64,000 nt of DNA from Burkholderia sp. S171 (GCF_009766085.1 NZ_LMUF01000006.1:124001-188000), one strand, 5' to 3'. Numbered from the stretch's first letter, positions 45,773-56,013 are shown. A program made the numbers and translations. The notes: a model not told the origin generated them from the letters alone.

Positions 45773-46597
45773 CTATAGAGAATTCAGGCGTTCATCAAGG
45801 TGCCGCAAACCGTCTAGCGCACCATCTGCGAATCCGACGCCAAAGTGAGGCGCAATCGCCTCCTCGCGGGGATTAATTCGAATAACACGCGGGCCATGCC
45901 TCTCGCTGAATCGGCGAACAGTCGGCAATGCCTTGCCTGCACCTAGTTCGACAACAACAAGTCGCTGGGGCGCTTGCAACCAGGCATCCAGTCGGCTTAT
46001 CTGGCGCTCGGCGTATTTTTCGACCCACCCCCAATCTCCGAACATAAGAATGTTGGGTCGCGCCAGCTTTCCACAGTGCGGGCACAGCGGCATTCCGTTC
46101 GTGAGCCGCCCCGTGGCTTCGCTGATTTCCGGGTTGAAACCTTGCGCCGGCCAGGCGTCGGTCGAACAAGGCTCGGTGCATTGAAGCGAGTGAATGGTGC
46201 CGTGGCAATCAGCCACCTGCGACGCAGCAAACCCAGCCTTCTGAAACTGCCCATCGACGTTACTCGTAAACACGAAAGCGCCATGCTGCATCCTGGCCGC
46301 CCATTTCCGTAAAATGCCAAAACCAGCGTGGGGCTCTGTTTCACGATAGAGCGCAAGACGGTGCCCATAGAAACCCCAGGCAAGCGTCGGCAGCTTCGAG
46401 AAGCTCGCCGGATTAGCGATGTCTTCAAAAGACATGCGGTGATGCTCGAGCGCCGGGTAGGCGCGCCAAAATCCCTCGGCGCCGCGAAAATCGGGCAAGC
46501 CCGAGTCCACGCCCATGCCTGCGCCTGCGGTGATGAGCAGCCCGTCTGCTTCACGGAGCCAGTTAGCTGCCTTGTCGATTTTCTCTTCAGCGTCCAT
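45773..46597 (-). CDS. Intact sirtuin (Sir2-family NAD-dependent deacylase or NADase)
   Basis: 274 residues. NAD-binding motif GAGMGVDSGLPDFRG (about residues 28-42), SNVDGQFQKAGF (about 108), catalytic His in DCHGTIH (about 127), two zinc pairs (CTEPC and CPHCGK), the FGDWGW segment and the C-terminal GAGKALPTVR and INPRE. The family uses NAD to deacylate proteins; in defence systems sirtuin folds act as NAD-depleting effectors. Zinc site and catalytic residues are all here, which suits a deacylase. ATG at 46597 follows GGAAG. First gene of a minus-strand group with the 322-aa and LRR-like proteins; two broken relatives lie 3 kb away. Confidence 0.88.
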   Translation of the reverse strand: MDAEEKIDKAANWLREADGLLITAGAGMGVDSGLPDFRGAEGFWRAYPALEHHRMSFEDIANPASFSKLPTLAWGFYGHRLALYRETEPHAGFGILRKWAARMQHGAFVFTSNVDGQFQKAGFAASQVADCHGTIHSLQCTEPCSTDAWPAQGFNPEISEATGRLTNGMPLCPHCGKLARPNILMFGDWGWVEKYAERQISRLDAWLQAPQRLVVVELGAGKALPTVRRFSERHGPRVIRINPREEAIAPHFGVGFADGALDGLRHLDERLNSL

Positions 46598-46826
46598 AAA
46601 TATCTTCCGATATGCGCTCACCACTGGGCGGCTTTACAAACGTTTCTAGCATAAGCAGCCTCAGGCTCCCACGGCACTCAGTCGGCTGTCTCTTCGTTAG
46701 TCCGTCAGAATGGGACCACCCCCAAAAGACGATCCTGGTGCACGGATCGACTCACTACCCGCACGGCGAAGCAAACCTTGACTGGATTGCCAAAGGTTTC
46801 CCCTCAAGGAGTGAATCGACGCCTTT

Positions 46827-47033
46827 CTAGTCGGCGGCTTGCCAGATCAGCGCCGCCAGTTGGTTACCTGTTCCGACTACGCTGAAGTTGACGTCGCGCG
46901 TTATGTTGGTCTTCGGATCGTATTCTCCAAGCCGGCTGAATTGCGCATCACGCGCAATTCGCTTGCCATCTGCCTCCGTGTCGATTACGCCGATCATGGT
47001 GTATTGACTGTTGCGGACGATTTCTCTGCTCAC
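46827..47033 (-). CDS. Small hypothetical beta-rich protein
   Basis: 68 residues, GTG start with AGAGAGG six bases upstream. The sequence shows short repeated strands with Asp/Gly turns (for example GVIDTEADGKRIARDAQF and TRDVNFSVVGTGN), reminiscent of small beta-flower-like proteins; that comparison is weak. It lies 59 bases after the 136-aa gene on the same strand and is probably co-transcribed with it. Confidence 0.5.
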   Translation of the reverse strand: MSREIVRNSQYTMIGVIDTEADGKRIARDAQFSRLGEYDPKTNITRDVNFSVVGTGNQLAALIWQAAD

Positions 47034-47092
47034 GTAAGACCTCTCTCTGTGTGGTGTTCAATGCGGTGGACGGATATACGGATTTGGGCTAT

Positions 47093-47500
47093 CTAGAACT
47101 TCTCAGCCCACGCTTCCCAAAAGCCCGGTTCATCGTGATGGGCATTCTTCATTGCGAAGTCCAGCGGGACGGCGTAAAACCGGACGTCCTCGAAACGCCC
47201 TGTGCCGTTCGGATGCTCCAGGAATGCTTGCACTTTTTGATACTGCCAATCATCGGTATCAAACCGGACATCAATGAAAATCTCGCCCGCATAGGAACGC
47301 AGCGTGGTCTCCGATGCATAGGGTCCACATTCCTGCCACGGAATCAATTCGTCATCGAACCACTGCAGGATTCTCGTGCGCACCTCGACCGTCTTATAAT
47401 CCTCACGATATGGTCGCTCAGCGCGCATAAAAGCCAGAAACAGCACGTCCCGCTGACGCTGGCGTCCGATGGCATCTATGTACTCGCGCAATACGGGCAT
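47093..47500 (-). CDS. Hypothetical protein
   Basis: 135 residues, unrecognised. Soluble and acidic, with many aromatic residues (FFDDELIPW-type segments, FYAVPLDF, a Trp-rich end GFWEAWAEKF). The ATG at 47500 has GAGGAGG four bases upstream, and a GTG directly before it is also possible. Forms a pair with the 68-aa gene downstream. Nothing in it suggests an enzyme. Confidence 0.6.
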   Translation of the reverse strand: MPVLREYIDAIGRQRQRDVLFLAFMRAERPYREDYKTVEVRTRILQWFDDELIPWQECGPYASETTLRSYAGEIFIDVRFDTDDWQYQKVQAFLEHPNGTGRFEDVRFYAVPLDFAMKNAHHDEPGFWEAWAEKF

Positions 47501-48097
47501 CACGCCTCCTCAAGGTTGATCGCTACAAAAAGTCTTCGATCTCTGCTCAGTCCAAGCACAGCGTGCGGGTCCATCGCTGCTGAAACAGACGTACGGCGAA
47601 ATGCCGCTCGCGCCAGGCGACTGATCCTGAAAAGTGCCATCGAAAGATGTCCATACCTGCTTTCGCAATCCAATCTTATCGTCTGCGAACGGCATGAGCG
47701 TTTCTCTGTGGGCCCTGCAGGCACTTGAAGATGCTTCAATGCGACGGAGCAGACCTTTCATTAAGCTGAGCACCGGTACTGGAACAGCCACGGCGCGGTC
47801 GTGCGCATCGACGCCACTGATCACGCTGATGGACCTCCAGCCACGGGAAATTGCTAACGGGTTGGATATATCCGTCAACCACCGAATATGACTTTATCCG
47901 CCGTTCCTTAACGCACGGCCAGACTGGGAACGCGACTACCTACGTCACGTCAATGAGGCCATAGTGGCGCACAAATGAGACAAACGGCGTCTCAATTAAA
48001 GTGAGCGGATAGCGACACCTTTTTTGTCGGGGTCGAATCTATAATCGACGGCGTCCCGCAAAGCGTCTCCTCTAAACATTCAGATATTCGCCCCACC
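47501..48097. other. Gene-poor stretch upstream of WYL regulator 1
   Basis: Three overlapping open frames on both strands (none over 125 codons) show no motif and no good start. The promoter of the WYL gene should lie here; no TATAAT-like pair stands out enough to claim. Confidence 0.4.
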
Positions 48098-49156
48098 ATG
48101 TCCTCGACTCTCGACGAAGCGATCCTTAGAATTCTGCCGAGCGAACGCGACGCAATCGCTTGGCTATCTACTCCGGATATTTACCGGCGGCTTGAAGAGC
48201 GAGGTCATCGCGTAGGATATGTAAGGAAGGTGCTGCGACATCTGTCGGCGCTAGAACGCGACAAGCTGGTGATTTCAGCGGAAAACGGCCGCGAGTTACT
48301 TTGGCAGCGAAAGCCATGGCTACAGGGCGCGCGCGATGGCATGAAACTCATGGGTGCGTCTGAAGCCCTCGCATTTCACGTATTGCAGCAGTTCTCGAGC
48401 AACAAGCTTCCAGGAGCGGTTACGCGGGATATAGAGCCGCTCTTTCAGGCAGCTCAGGCCAGACTCGCGCAGGAAAAGGACGACAACGACGTTTATCGAT
48501 CATGGCCCGAAAAGATCGCCTCGGTTGACGGGACGTTCGCGTTGATTCGGCCGTCCATTAAGCCCGACGTCTTTCAGGCTGTCGCGACTGCCACGTTCTA
48601 CGAACGCGAGTTGCTCGTCAGATATCGAGCTGCTCACAAAGGTGAGCAGCCCACTGCACCGGATGAAAAAGCACTGTGGCCGCTCGCGTTAGTCGAGTCA
48701 GCGGGCGTCATGTATATGGTCGCTCAGGATCCGATGCGGCCACCGCGCCCAGAGAGAAACAAACCTGAATGGCTGCGCTCGCTGTATCGCCTAGACAGGA
48801 TCGTAGCGGTGCGCGAATCCGGCGCCCCGTTTAACTACCCTGCTGACTTTCGGTTATCGAAATACATTCAGGAAGATCAAGCGTTCAGTTTTCAGACTGA
48901 ACCGCCTGTGCGGCTAGAGATCGCCTTTATGGATAACACGGGCAATCACTTGAAAGAGTCGCGCATGGCGAAGGATCAGGAAAGCAGGATGCTCGACGAT
49001 GGTCGCTTCTGGGTGTCAGGAACGGTTACTCCGAGCCTCAAGCTGCGCTGGTGGCTTCGATCGTTAGGTGCGAACGTGGAGATCCTCGCACCTGAATCGT
49101 TGAGGAAAGAATTTGCCGACGACTACAAGAAATTGGCCAAGTGCTATAGCCGATAG
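48098..49156 (+). CDS. WYL-domain transcriptional regulator (copy 1)
   Basis: 352 residues. N-terminal winged helix (about 1-75), a middle helical part, and a WYL-type Sm-like domain (about 160-240) with [29 protein letters not shown] and SLYRLDRI, then a C-terminal WCX part ending in [24 protein letters not shown] proteins of the BrxR/CapW type repress or sense nucleotide or DNA signals and often sit in front of immune operons. It precedes the AddB-like/AddA-like pair by 515 bases on the same strand and is the likely regulator. It is clearly related to the second WYL protein at 56503. Confidence 0.88.
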   Translation: MSSTLDEAILRILPSERDAIAWLSTPDIYRRLEERGHRVGYVRKVLRHLSALERDKLVISAENGRELLWQRKPWLQGARDGMKLMGASEALAFHVLQQFSSNKLPGAVTRDIEPLFQAAQARLAQEKDDNDVYRSWPEKIASVDGTFALIRPSIKPDVFQAVATATFYERELLVRYRAAHKGEQPTAPDEKALWPLALVESAGVMYMVAQDPMRPPRPERNKPEWLRSLYRLDRIVAVRESGAPFNYPADFRLSKYIQEDQAFSFQTEPPVRLEIAFMDNTGNHLKESRMAKDQESRMLDDGRFWVSGTVTPSLKLRWWLRSLGANVEILAPESLRKEFADDYKKLAKCYSR

Positions 49157-49671
49157 CGGTTCGCGGTCTTGACATCGAGAACTGTGATTTGAGGCCTTAG
49201 GTTTCGTTCCATCTTACCGTTGACGATTGCTGCAGACGTCAACAGTAGGCTGCAGCAGCAAGGGAATCACGCAGAGCGCGGCAATTACGCTCGTTTGTAA
49301 GGCTTGCTGTCTGCCGAGCTTGAGTTCGCCGATCAATCAAAAATCGGAACCAATCGTTTGCAATCGAGACACTTTCTGTCTTATTCACCTCACATACTCT
49401 CTCGTGACCGCGATCAAATCAATTAAACTCGATGCGTCAGATCGCGCCGGTATACAAATTGTTGCCGGTTACCCTCCAAGGAAACAGTCAATTGAGAATT
49501 GCTTGGTATTTTCCAGGGAATGCATTCAGCGAATGGGCCGACCTTCACAGCGAAGTGCCGCTGAAGCTCCGCACGCGATATTTCTAGAGTTGAGAATCGA
49601 GATCTGCGGCGACCTCCTAATCGCTCGTGCCACTAGGCAACAAAATAATAACCACATTGAGGAGATCGGCG
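49157..49671. other. Spacer between WYL regulator 1 and the AddB-like gene
   Basis: No gene supported. A plus-strand frame from 49227 is open but has chance-like composition and runs into the AddB-like gene in another frame. The ribosome site GAGGAG lies at 49659-49664. A promoter or operator controlled by the WYL protein would be expected here. Confidence 0.4.
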
Positions 49672-52332
49672 ATGACCATATCGGGGCGACACACCATCAT
49701 TACTCACGGACGCTTAGCCATACGAGAGCTTCGCCTCGATGCCGCGCGCAATCGACGACACGGCTTACAAATCCTGTCGTTTGAGCAATTGGCGGTGCGT
49801 CTTGCAGGCGGCTTTACTAGGCCGATCGACGATGAGAGTCTCCGCACCGCGATCCAGGTTGTCTTGCCAGCCACTCCGCTCGGCGAGTTGGAGAGCATCA
49901 AACTGTTGCCCGGTATGATTGATGCGTCGGCCGACTCCCTTCAAAGAGCGTGGCGCGCGGGCATCGATCTAGCGGCGCGTGCCGCGGATCATCCCCGTCT
50001 CGACTCCATCGCGCGACTTGAAGCTGCGGTCCTGGCGCACTTGCCCCCTGGGATGATGCGGCCGGCCGATTTGGTTGCGGAAGCTTGTCTGCGCCTTGAT
50101 CATGCTAAGGCCGTCTTCGGCCCCGTCGAGATCGTCGGAATGACTGAGCTTTCGCCCTGCTGGCGTCCGCTCTTGCAGGCACTGGACGCGTATACCCCAG
50201 TGACATGGACTGCGGGACCGCGCACTACGCCCGCCTGGCTCGAGAGGAGCGGTATCCCCATCACCCGAACCGAGCCTCAAGCGCCCGCCGTGAGCGCCGT
50301 TAGCGCCGCCACCGCCTACCATGAGGCTATCGAAGCAGTTCGCTGGGCTCGGAGCCTATTGGCGTCCGGCGAGGCCAAGCCCGCCGACATTGCCATAGCC
50401 GCTGCCTCGACGGCCGAGTACGACGAGCACTTCCTATCGCTTCGCGCGGACGCCAACCTCGATCTGCACTTCATCCACGGCGTCAAAGTCACGACAACAA
50501 GGGACGGCCAAGCCGCCGCCGCGCTCGCCGACATTCTTATCCGTGGTCTGTCACAGACGCGTATGCGTCGCTTAGCAGCGCTCTGCGGATCCGAGGCAGG
50601 TCCGTTTCAGGCTCTGCCCGTCGGCTGGATGCGCATCCTGCCAACCAACGCGCCGCTGACTTCCGCCGTCGCTTGGACACGCTTGCTTGATCGGCTGACG
50701 GCGGCAAACTGGCCCGACGAGCAGGATCACTCCGCGACGCTGCGCGGCATCATTGGCCTCCTCGCCAACGGCCACGCTGCGGCAGAAGAGATCGGCGCTG
50801 CGCTTCTTAACGGTCGAGCGCTGGCCATCTGGCGCAAGGCGCTGCTGGCCGGTCCATCCGGGTCTCTCGACACGACCATCGAAACTTTGAATCAGGATGA
50901 CGGTTTAGAGGCCTGCGTCTCCGTCACCTGGATGCCAGCCAGCGCATTGGCAGCGTCGCCGCGCCGGTTCGTTCGGCTAGTAGGTCTCAATTCATCGCGT
51001 TGGCCACGCGGCATTTCCGAAGACCGCCTGATCTCGGATCACATCATTCCCACCGTCGAGCTCGATCCGATCCCGGTGGGAGCGGGCGATCGCCGAAATT
51101 TCGAGACAATTCTTGCGACGACTTCGTCTCAGATAGTCCTGTCGCGGTCTCGCCGTGACAGCGAGGGCCGCCTCCTCGGACGCAGTTCACTGCTCGGTGG
51201 CCACTCCGACGAGATCTACATCCATCGCAACGCGATTCCGAACCATGCTTTCAGCGAGACCGACCGACTGATGGCCCGACCGCAAGAGTTTGCGCATGAG
51301 CCGCAGGCGGTCAGTGCAGCGATCTGCTGGCGCGACTGGCACCGCAAGGAGATCACGTCCCATGACGGCCTAGTCCGCTCCGATCATCCTTTACTGCTTG
51401 CCATTTTGGGCCGGACGCAGTCGGCTAGTTCGCTCAAGCTCCTTCTGCGGAGCCCACTAGGCTTTGTTTGGAAATACGGAATGCATATGCAGATGCCCGA
51501 GAGCGGGGCCGATCCGCTCGTCCTCGATGCGCTGAGCATGGGCGACCTCGTCCACACGATGCTGGAGGTCGCACTCCAAAAACTAGAGGCGGCAGGCGGT
51601 CTCGCCAATGCCGACGATAAACAAATCGCAACGGCAGTGCGGGACGCCGCTGGCGAAGTTACGGGTGCCTGGGAGAGTGAACGAGCCGTCCCTCCAGCCG
51701 TCATCTGGCGACGGACGCTAGATGAAGCAAGTGTGCTCACCACCCGCGCGCTCACATATGGCGATGAGCGCCTCACCGACGCCCGATCATATGGCGAGGT
51801 GGCGTTTGGCGGAGCCAGCTCCAAATCAGCCACCGTCGGCCCGTGGGATCCCACAACCGCTGTCGAGATCCCGGACACCGGGTTTCGTATCGCCGGCTAT
51901 ATCGATCGCCTCGATCTCTCAGGCGACGGCAAGCGCGCCCTGGTCCGCGACTACAAAACCGGTCGCCCCCCCAAGGACAACATAAGCCTCGACGGCGGCC
52001 GCGAGTTGCAACGCTGCCTCTACGCCTTCGCCGTGAAGGCGCTGCTTGGTGCGGACGTATCGATCAGCGCATCTCTGCTCTACCCGCGCGACGAGATAGA
52101 TCTGCAGCTCGCCGATCCCGAAGCCACCCTGGTCGAAATCACTGGTTATCTTCAGACAGCGCGTGCCAATCTTACAGCCGGCAACGCGCTGATCGGACCG
52201 GACACCGGCGGGACCTATGACGATCTGGCTTTCGCTTTACCGGCGAACGCGGGCGTCACCTATTGCAAGCGCAAGCTCTCCGCCGCTACCGAAATATTCG
52301 GATCTGCCGTACAAGTCTGGGAGTCGCATTGA
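49672..52332 (+). CDS. AddB-like protein with C-terminal RecB-type PD-(D/E)XK nuclease
   Basis: 886 residues. The first 600 residues resemble an inactivated UvrD-type helicase scaffold as in AddB: the start TISGRHTIITHGR, LSFEQLAVRLAGG, and a RLVGLNSSRWPRG segment near 440, but no Walker A motif. The C-terminus carries the nuclease: GYIDRLDLSGDGKRALVRDYKTGRPP (about residues 738-763), with the Asp and the D-x-K core, followed by the QRCLYAF helix typical of RecB nucleases. It should process DNA ends together with the AddA-like partner whose ATG overlaps its stop by one base (TGATG). ATG at 49672 has GAGGAG seven bases upstream. Confidence 0.85.
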   Translation: MTISGRHTIITHGRLAIRELRLDAARNRRHGLQILSFEQLAVRLAGGFTRPIDDESLRTAIQVVLPATPLGELESIKLLPGMIDASADSLQRAWRAGIDLAARAADHPRLDSIARLEAAVLAHLPPGMMRPADLVAEACLRLDHAKAVFGPVEIVGMTELSPCWRPLLQALDAYTPVTWTAGPRTTPAWLERSGIPITRTEPQAPAVSAVSAATAYHEAIEAVRWARSLLASGEAKPADIAIAAASTAEYDEHFLSLRADANLDLHFIHGVKVTTTRDGQAAAALADILIRGLSQTRMRRLAALCGSEAGPFQALPVGWMRILPTNAPLTSAVAWTRLLDRLTAANWPDEQDHSATLRGIIGLLANGHAAAEEIGAALLNGRALAIWRKALLAGPSGSLDTTIETLNQDDGLEACVSVTWMPASALAASPRRFVRLVGLNSSRWPRGISEDRLISDHIIPTVELDPIPVGAGDRRNFETILATTSSQIVLSRSRRDSEGRLLGRSSLLGGHSDEIYIHRNAIPNHAFSETDRLMARPQEFAHEPQAVSAAICWRDWHRKEITSHDGLVRSDHPLLLAILGRTQSASSLKLLLRSPLGFVWKYGMHMQMPESGADPLVLDALSMGDLVHTMLEVALQKLEAAGGLANADDKQIATAVRDAAGEVTGAWESERAVPPAVIWRRTLDEASVLTTRALTYGDERLTDARSYGEVAFGGASSKSATVGPWDPTTAVEIPDTGFRIAGYIDRLDLSGDGKRALVRDYKTGRPPKDNISLDGGRELQRCLYAFAVKALLGADVSISASLLYPRDEIDLQLADPEATLVEITGYLQTARANLTAGNALIGPDTGGTYDDLAFALPANAGVTYCKRKLSAATEIFGSAVQVWESH

Positions 52333-55300
52333 TGACCACCACAGTTAAAGTCCTTCGCGATGACGACGCACGCCGCGAGGCGATCAGCGTGCATGATCGC
52401 TCTATCCTGGTCGAGGCCGGAGCCGGGTCGGGTAAGACGGCTGTCATGGCCGGTCGGATCGCGGTTATGTTGGCTGAGGGCATCGCGCCCAAATCCGTCG
52501 CGGCCGTAACATTCACGGAACTAGCGGCCAGCGAATTACTGGTCCGGGTGCGCGACTTCGTCAGCGACCTCGCGGCCGGGAACATCCCGACCGACTTGCG
52601 TATCGCCTTGCCCGACGGTCTCTCGTATACCCATAAGGACAACCTTGCGACAGCCAGCGCAGCGATTGACGAGATTACCTGCTCAACGATTCACGGCTTC
52701 TGCCAGCGACTGATCAAGCCTTACCCGGTCGAGGCTGATATAGATCCAGGTGCCAGCGTGATGGATCGCAACCAGGCCGACCTCGCCTTTATCGAGATTG
52801 TCGAGACCTGGCTGCGCGAGCAGCTCTCGGGCGCCGAAGGCGGGATCATCGCCGAGATGGTCCTTCAGAATCCGGGCGAGACCGTCGGCCTGATCCACAA
52901 GATCGTCGGGAACCTACGTCGGCGGCGCACGGTGTCCGCCCCGCCGGTACTCCCCCTCGCGCCGCGCCTACGAGCGTTTCACGACGCGGCAGAGGCTTTC
53001 GCTGAATTCATCAAGACAGCGCCTGCGGTCGAGGAAGAAACGGCGACGTTCGCCGAGCGGTTCGCCGAAATGGCGCGGGCCCTCAATGACGCGCAAGTTG
53101 CCGAAACGCCAGCCGGGCTGGTCCGCCTGCTGATTTCCCGGCCACACGGCGACCTCTGCACCAAGAGCGGACCTTTCGTAGCCTTCAAGAAGAAGGGCAA
53201 ATGGGTCGATGCCGCCAAGCGCGAGGGCTTGGCCAAGGCTGATGGCGAGCGTCTTAATACGGCGGCTGAAAACCACTACGCGGCGTGCTGCGGCGCATGG
53301 CAAACCATGCTCGAGAATGTCGCCAGTCGGGTTCTGTCCGATCTGATTGCCCAGGTGCAGCCGGTCCTACACCGCTTCCGTGTTCATAAGCGCTCAGCGG
53401 CTCTGCTTGATTTTGACGATCTGATCTTTGCGGCGCGCGGACTTTTGCGCGACCACGATGCTGTTCGCCGCGCGCTCGCCGCACGCTTCGCTCACGTACT
53501 GGTCGACGAATTCCAAGACACTGATCCGCTGCAGACGGAGATTTTCTGGCGTCTCTGCGGCGAGCCACCCGCGGACGGCGCAACCGATGACTGGGTGGCA
53601 TTCAGCATCCGTCCCGGGGCCTTATTTCTGGTCGGTGACCCCAAACAGGCGATCTATCGCTTTCGCGGCGCTGACGTGAGCGCATATGTGCGCGCGCGTG
53701 ATGCGTTTCTCGCTCAGGATCCCAAGAGCGTTCTTTCGATCTCGACCAACTTTCGTTCCTGCGCGCCCATTCTGACCTATGTGAACGAGCGCTTCGAAGC
53801 CCTACTGTCGAGCGAGGGACAGCCTGGCTTTGTCGCACTCGATTCCTTTCACGGAGATCGCGGCGAGGCGCTGTGTGTCGCGGCTTTGGATGTGGCTGTC
53901 GCCGACGAAACTGGCAAGGCATCCGCCGAACAGCAGCGTGACGCCGAAGCCGAAGCCGTCGCCGAGATGTGTGGCCGCCTGATTGGCAGCGAGATGATAC
54001 TCGATCGCCGCAGCGGCACCGGCCGCCTCTGCCGGCCGGGCGACATTGCCTTGCTCGCCCCCACCGGGAGCGACCTTTGGCGGTATGAAGAGGCGCTCGA
54101 ACGGCAAGGCATCCCTGTAGCCACGCAGGCGGGCAAGGGACTCTTTCGCCGCCAGGAGATTCAGGACCTGATCGCCCTGACCCGCGTCCTCGCCGACCGG
54201 CGCGACAGCCTCGCCTTGGGCGCATTGCTGCGCGGCCCGCTCGTCGGGCTGACCGAAGAAGAGCTTCTCGACATCATCTGGGGGCTGCCGCGATCCAAGG
54301 ATCATCCCGACGCAATACCCAGGCTCCATCTCGGCCTGGACGCCAGCAGCATCGAGCACCCGCTAGCTCGAACGGCGCTCGAGAAGCTGCAGGCGCTTTA
54401 TCGTCGGGCGAATGGCACCACCCCGCACGATCTTCTGTCGCAAGCGGTCGATGTGATGCGGGTGCGCCCCATCCTGCTCGAACGGCACCGCGGACAGGCC
54501 GAGCGCGCACTGGCCAACGTTGACCTCTACCTCAGTCTCACGACCGCCTTCGCGATTCGGGGCCTTCGCGCCTTTGCCGAGACTATGACGGCAGCATGGG
54601 CCGACGAATCACGTGCGGTTGAAGGGCGCCCCGACGCCCAGGAAGAAGCCATCGCCCTCTACACAATGCACGCAGCCAAAGGCCTCGAGTGGCCGATCGT
54701 CGTGCCAGTCAACACCATGACCGGGATCATGGTGCCGGAAACCGCGGTGACCGATCGTGAGAGCGACATCTTCTATTGTCCAGTCTTCGGTGTGCGGCCG
54801 GCCGGCTATGAGAAGGCTCGCGAAGCTGAAAAAGCCGAGCTCGACCGGGAGCGCATCCGCCTGTGGTACGTTGCCGCCACGCGGGCGCGTGAACTGCTTG
54901 TCCTGCCCCGGCTTGATTCAACCCCATCGAAATCGGCCTGGATATCGCTGCTTGACCTCTCGCTCGCCGACCTTCCAGCGCTCGATCTGTCTCACCTTCC
55001 GTCGGACATGGGGGCAACAGCGACCGCCCAAGGCAACTCACAGACTCGCGAGGTCTTTGTGGCAGAAGCAGCAGCGATCGCCGACTGTCACCACCGCTTG
55101 ACCTGGTTGGCTCCAAGCCGTGACGAAGGCAGCACTGTGCCTGTTCTGACGCCGAAAGAGATGGAAATCTGGGCAGCAAACGGCCTTGGTCAGGCGGACG
55201 AGGATGCCTCTGCGACCACCATCCAGGGCGGCCGCGAACGCGGGCTCATTCTGCACAAGCTCCTGGAAGAGGTTCTGACTGGCGAAACCGAAGATGACAT

Positions 55301-55733
55301 GGTCTCATTGACCGAACGTGCGCTATTGCTCACCACGGCGATGGGCAAACTGGTCGTTGATGACTCAGCTCAGGGCCTTTCGCCCTTAGAGTTGGCAGGG
55401 TGCGTGACCCGTACCCTCGCCTTGCCAGAAATCGCTGAACTTCGGCCGACTCTTGTACCGGAGTTCTCAGTCTATGCCTCAGTGCTTGTCGATAACGTTG
55501 AACAGGCGACGGCGGGCGTTATCGACGCCGCGAGCATAGGACCGGATGGCAAGCCGCAAACTGTCATCGATTGGAAAAGCGATATTCAGCCGAGCCCGGA
55601 GACGACGGAGCATTACCGCGCACAGGTCCGGAACTATCTCGATATGACCGGTACTGAACTCGGGCTGATCGTATTCGTGACGTCGGGCCTTATTTTGCCC
55701 GTTTCGCCCACGCCCACTCTTGCGGCCACCTAA
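52332..55733 (+). CDS. AddA-like UvrD helicase-nuclease
   Basis: 1133 residues. Superfamily 1 helicase with Walker A EAGAGSGKT (about 28-36), motif Ia ITCSTIHGFCQRL-type segment, Walker B VDEFQDTDPLQ (about 390), motif III VGDPKQAIYRFRGAD (about 434), motif V MHAAKGLEWP (about 780) and motif VI VAATRARELL (about 850). The C-terminal RecB-type nuclease keeps GVIDAASIGP and IDWKSD (about 1079) and the EHYRAQVRNYL helix. The last codons (SPTPTLAAT) fall in a short sequence also found at 24841-24877, so the true C-terminus was probably exchanged. With the AddB-like gene it forms an AddAB-type end-resecting machine; as an island copy beside a WYL gene it is likely defensive. Confidence 0.88.
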   Translation: MTTTVKVLRDDDARREAISVHDRSILVEAGAGSGKTAVMAGRIAVMLAEGIAPKSVAAVTFTELAASELLVRVRDFVSDLAAGNIPTDLRIALPDGLSYTHKDNLATASAAIDEITCSTIHGFCQRLIKPYPVEADIDPGASVMDRNQADLAFIEIVETWLREQLSGAEGGIIAEMVLQNPGETVGLIHKIVGNLRRRRTVSAPPVLPLAPRLRAFHDAAEAFAEFIKTAPAVEEETATFAERFAEMARALNDAQVAETPAGLVRLLISRPHGDLCTKSGPFVAFKKKGKWVDAAKREGLAKADGERLNTAAENHYAACCGAWQTMLENVASRVLSDLIAQVQPVLHRFRVHKRSAALLDFDDLIFAARGLLRDHDAVRRALAARFAHVLVDEFQDTDPLQTEIFWRLCGEPPADGATDDWVAFSIRPGALFLVGDPKQAIYRFRGADVSAYVRARDAFLAQDPKSVLSISTNFRSCAPILTYVNERFEALLSSEGQPGFVALDSFHGDRGEALCVAALDVAVADETGKASAEQQRDAEAEAVAEMCGRLIGSEMILDRRSGTGRLCRPGDIALLAPTGSDLWRYEEALERQGIPVATQAGKGLFRRQEIQDLIALTRVLADRRDSLALGALLRGPLVGLTEEELLDIIWGLPRSKDHPDAIPRLHLGLDASSIEHPLARTALEKLQALYRRANGTTPHDLLSQAVDVMRVRPILLERHRGQAERALANVDLYLSLTTAFAIRGLRAFAETMTAAWADESRAVEGRPDAQEEAIALYTMHAAKGLEWPIVVPVNTMTGIMVPETAVTDRESDIFYCPVFGVRPAGYEKAREAEKAELDRERIRLWYVAATRARELLVLPRLDSTPSKSAWISLLDLSLADLPALDLSHLPSDMGATATAQGNSQTREVFVAEAAAIADCHHRLTWLAPSRDEGSTVPVLTPKEMEIWAANGLGQADEDASATTIQGGRERGLILHKLLEEVLTGETEDDMVSLTERALLLTTAMGKLVVDDSAQGLSPLELAGCVTRTLALPEIAELRPTLVPEFSVYASVLVDNVEQATAGVIDAASIGPDGKPQTVIDWKSDIQPSPETTEHYRAQVRNYLDMTGTELGLIVFVTSGLILPVSPTPTLAAT

Positions 55734-55813
55734 AACAACGATCCGGGAACCGCGCACGTTATTTTTGGCCTGGATCGTTCTCGACGATGTTGACTGGGAT
55801 GCCCTGAATCCGG

Positions 55814-56013
55814 TAGAGGTCAGATTGACCAACACCGGCATTTTGCTCGTCCGGCAGCAGACGCTTCCACTTTGTATCGAGGATGGCAAGCATCTGATTG
55901 TCAAAGTGCACACAAAGGTCCGGGCGAAGCATGAAGCGCGGACTTTCTGCGCTATCGGAGACGAGACTTTTTACGGGACGCTCGCGCGTGAGCCTGAGGC
56001 AGTTAGCAAGGGG
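55814..56013 (-). pseudogene. 200-bp fragment of mcrC
   Basis: These 200 bases equal 36816-37015 inside mcrC except at two positions (55968 and 56001), which change Gly to Ser and Arg to Cys in the mcrC frame. The fragment covers the PD-(D/E)XK core and is in the same orientation as mcrC, 18,998 bases away. Sequence on both sides is unrelated to mcrC, so no functional product is expected. Confidence 0.95.

Noticed and set aside
47500..47739. 79-codon minus-strand frame that overlaps the 135-aa gene start
   Set aside because: The junction looks coupled, but composition is Arg/Ser-rich and a longer competing frame covers the same bases; evidence too weak to call.
49227..49784. 185-codon plus-strand frame before the AddB-like gene
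   Set aside because: Runs into the well-supported AddB-like gene in another frame and has no motif.
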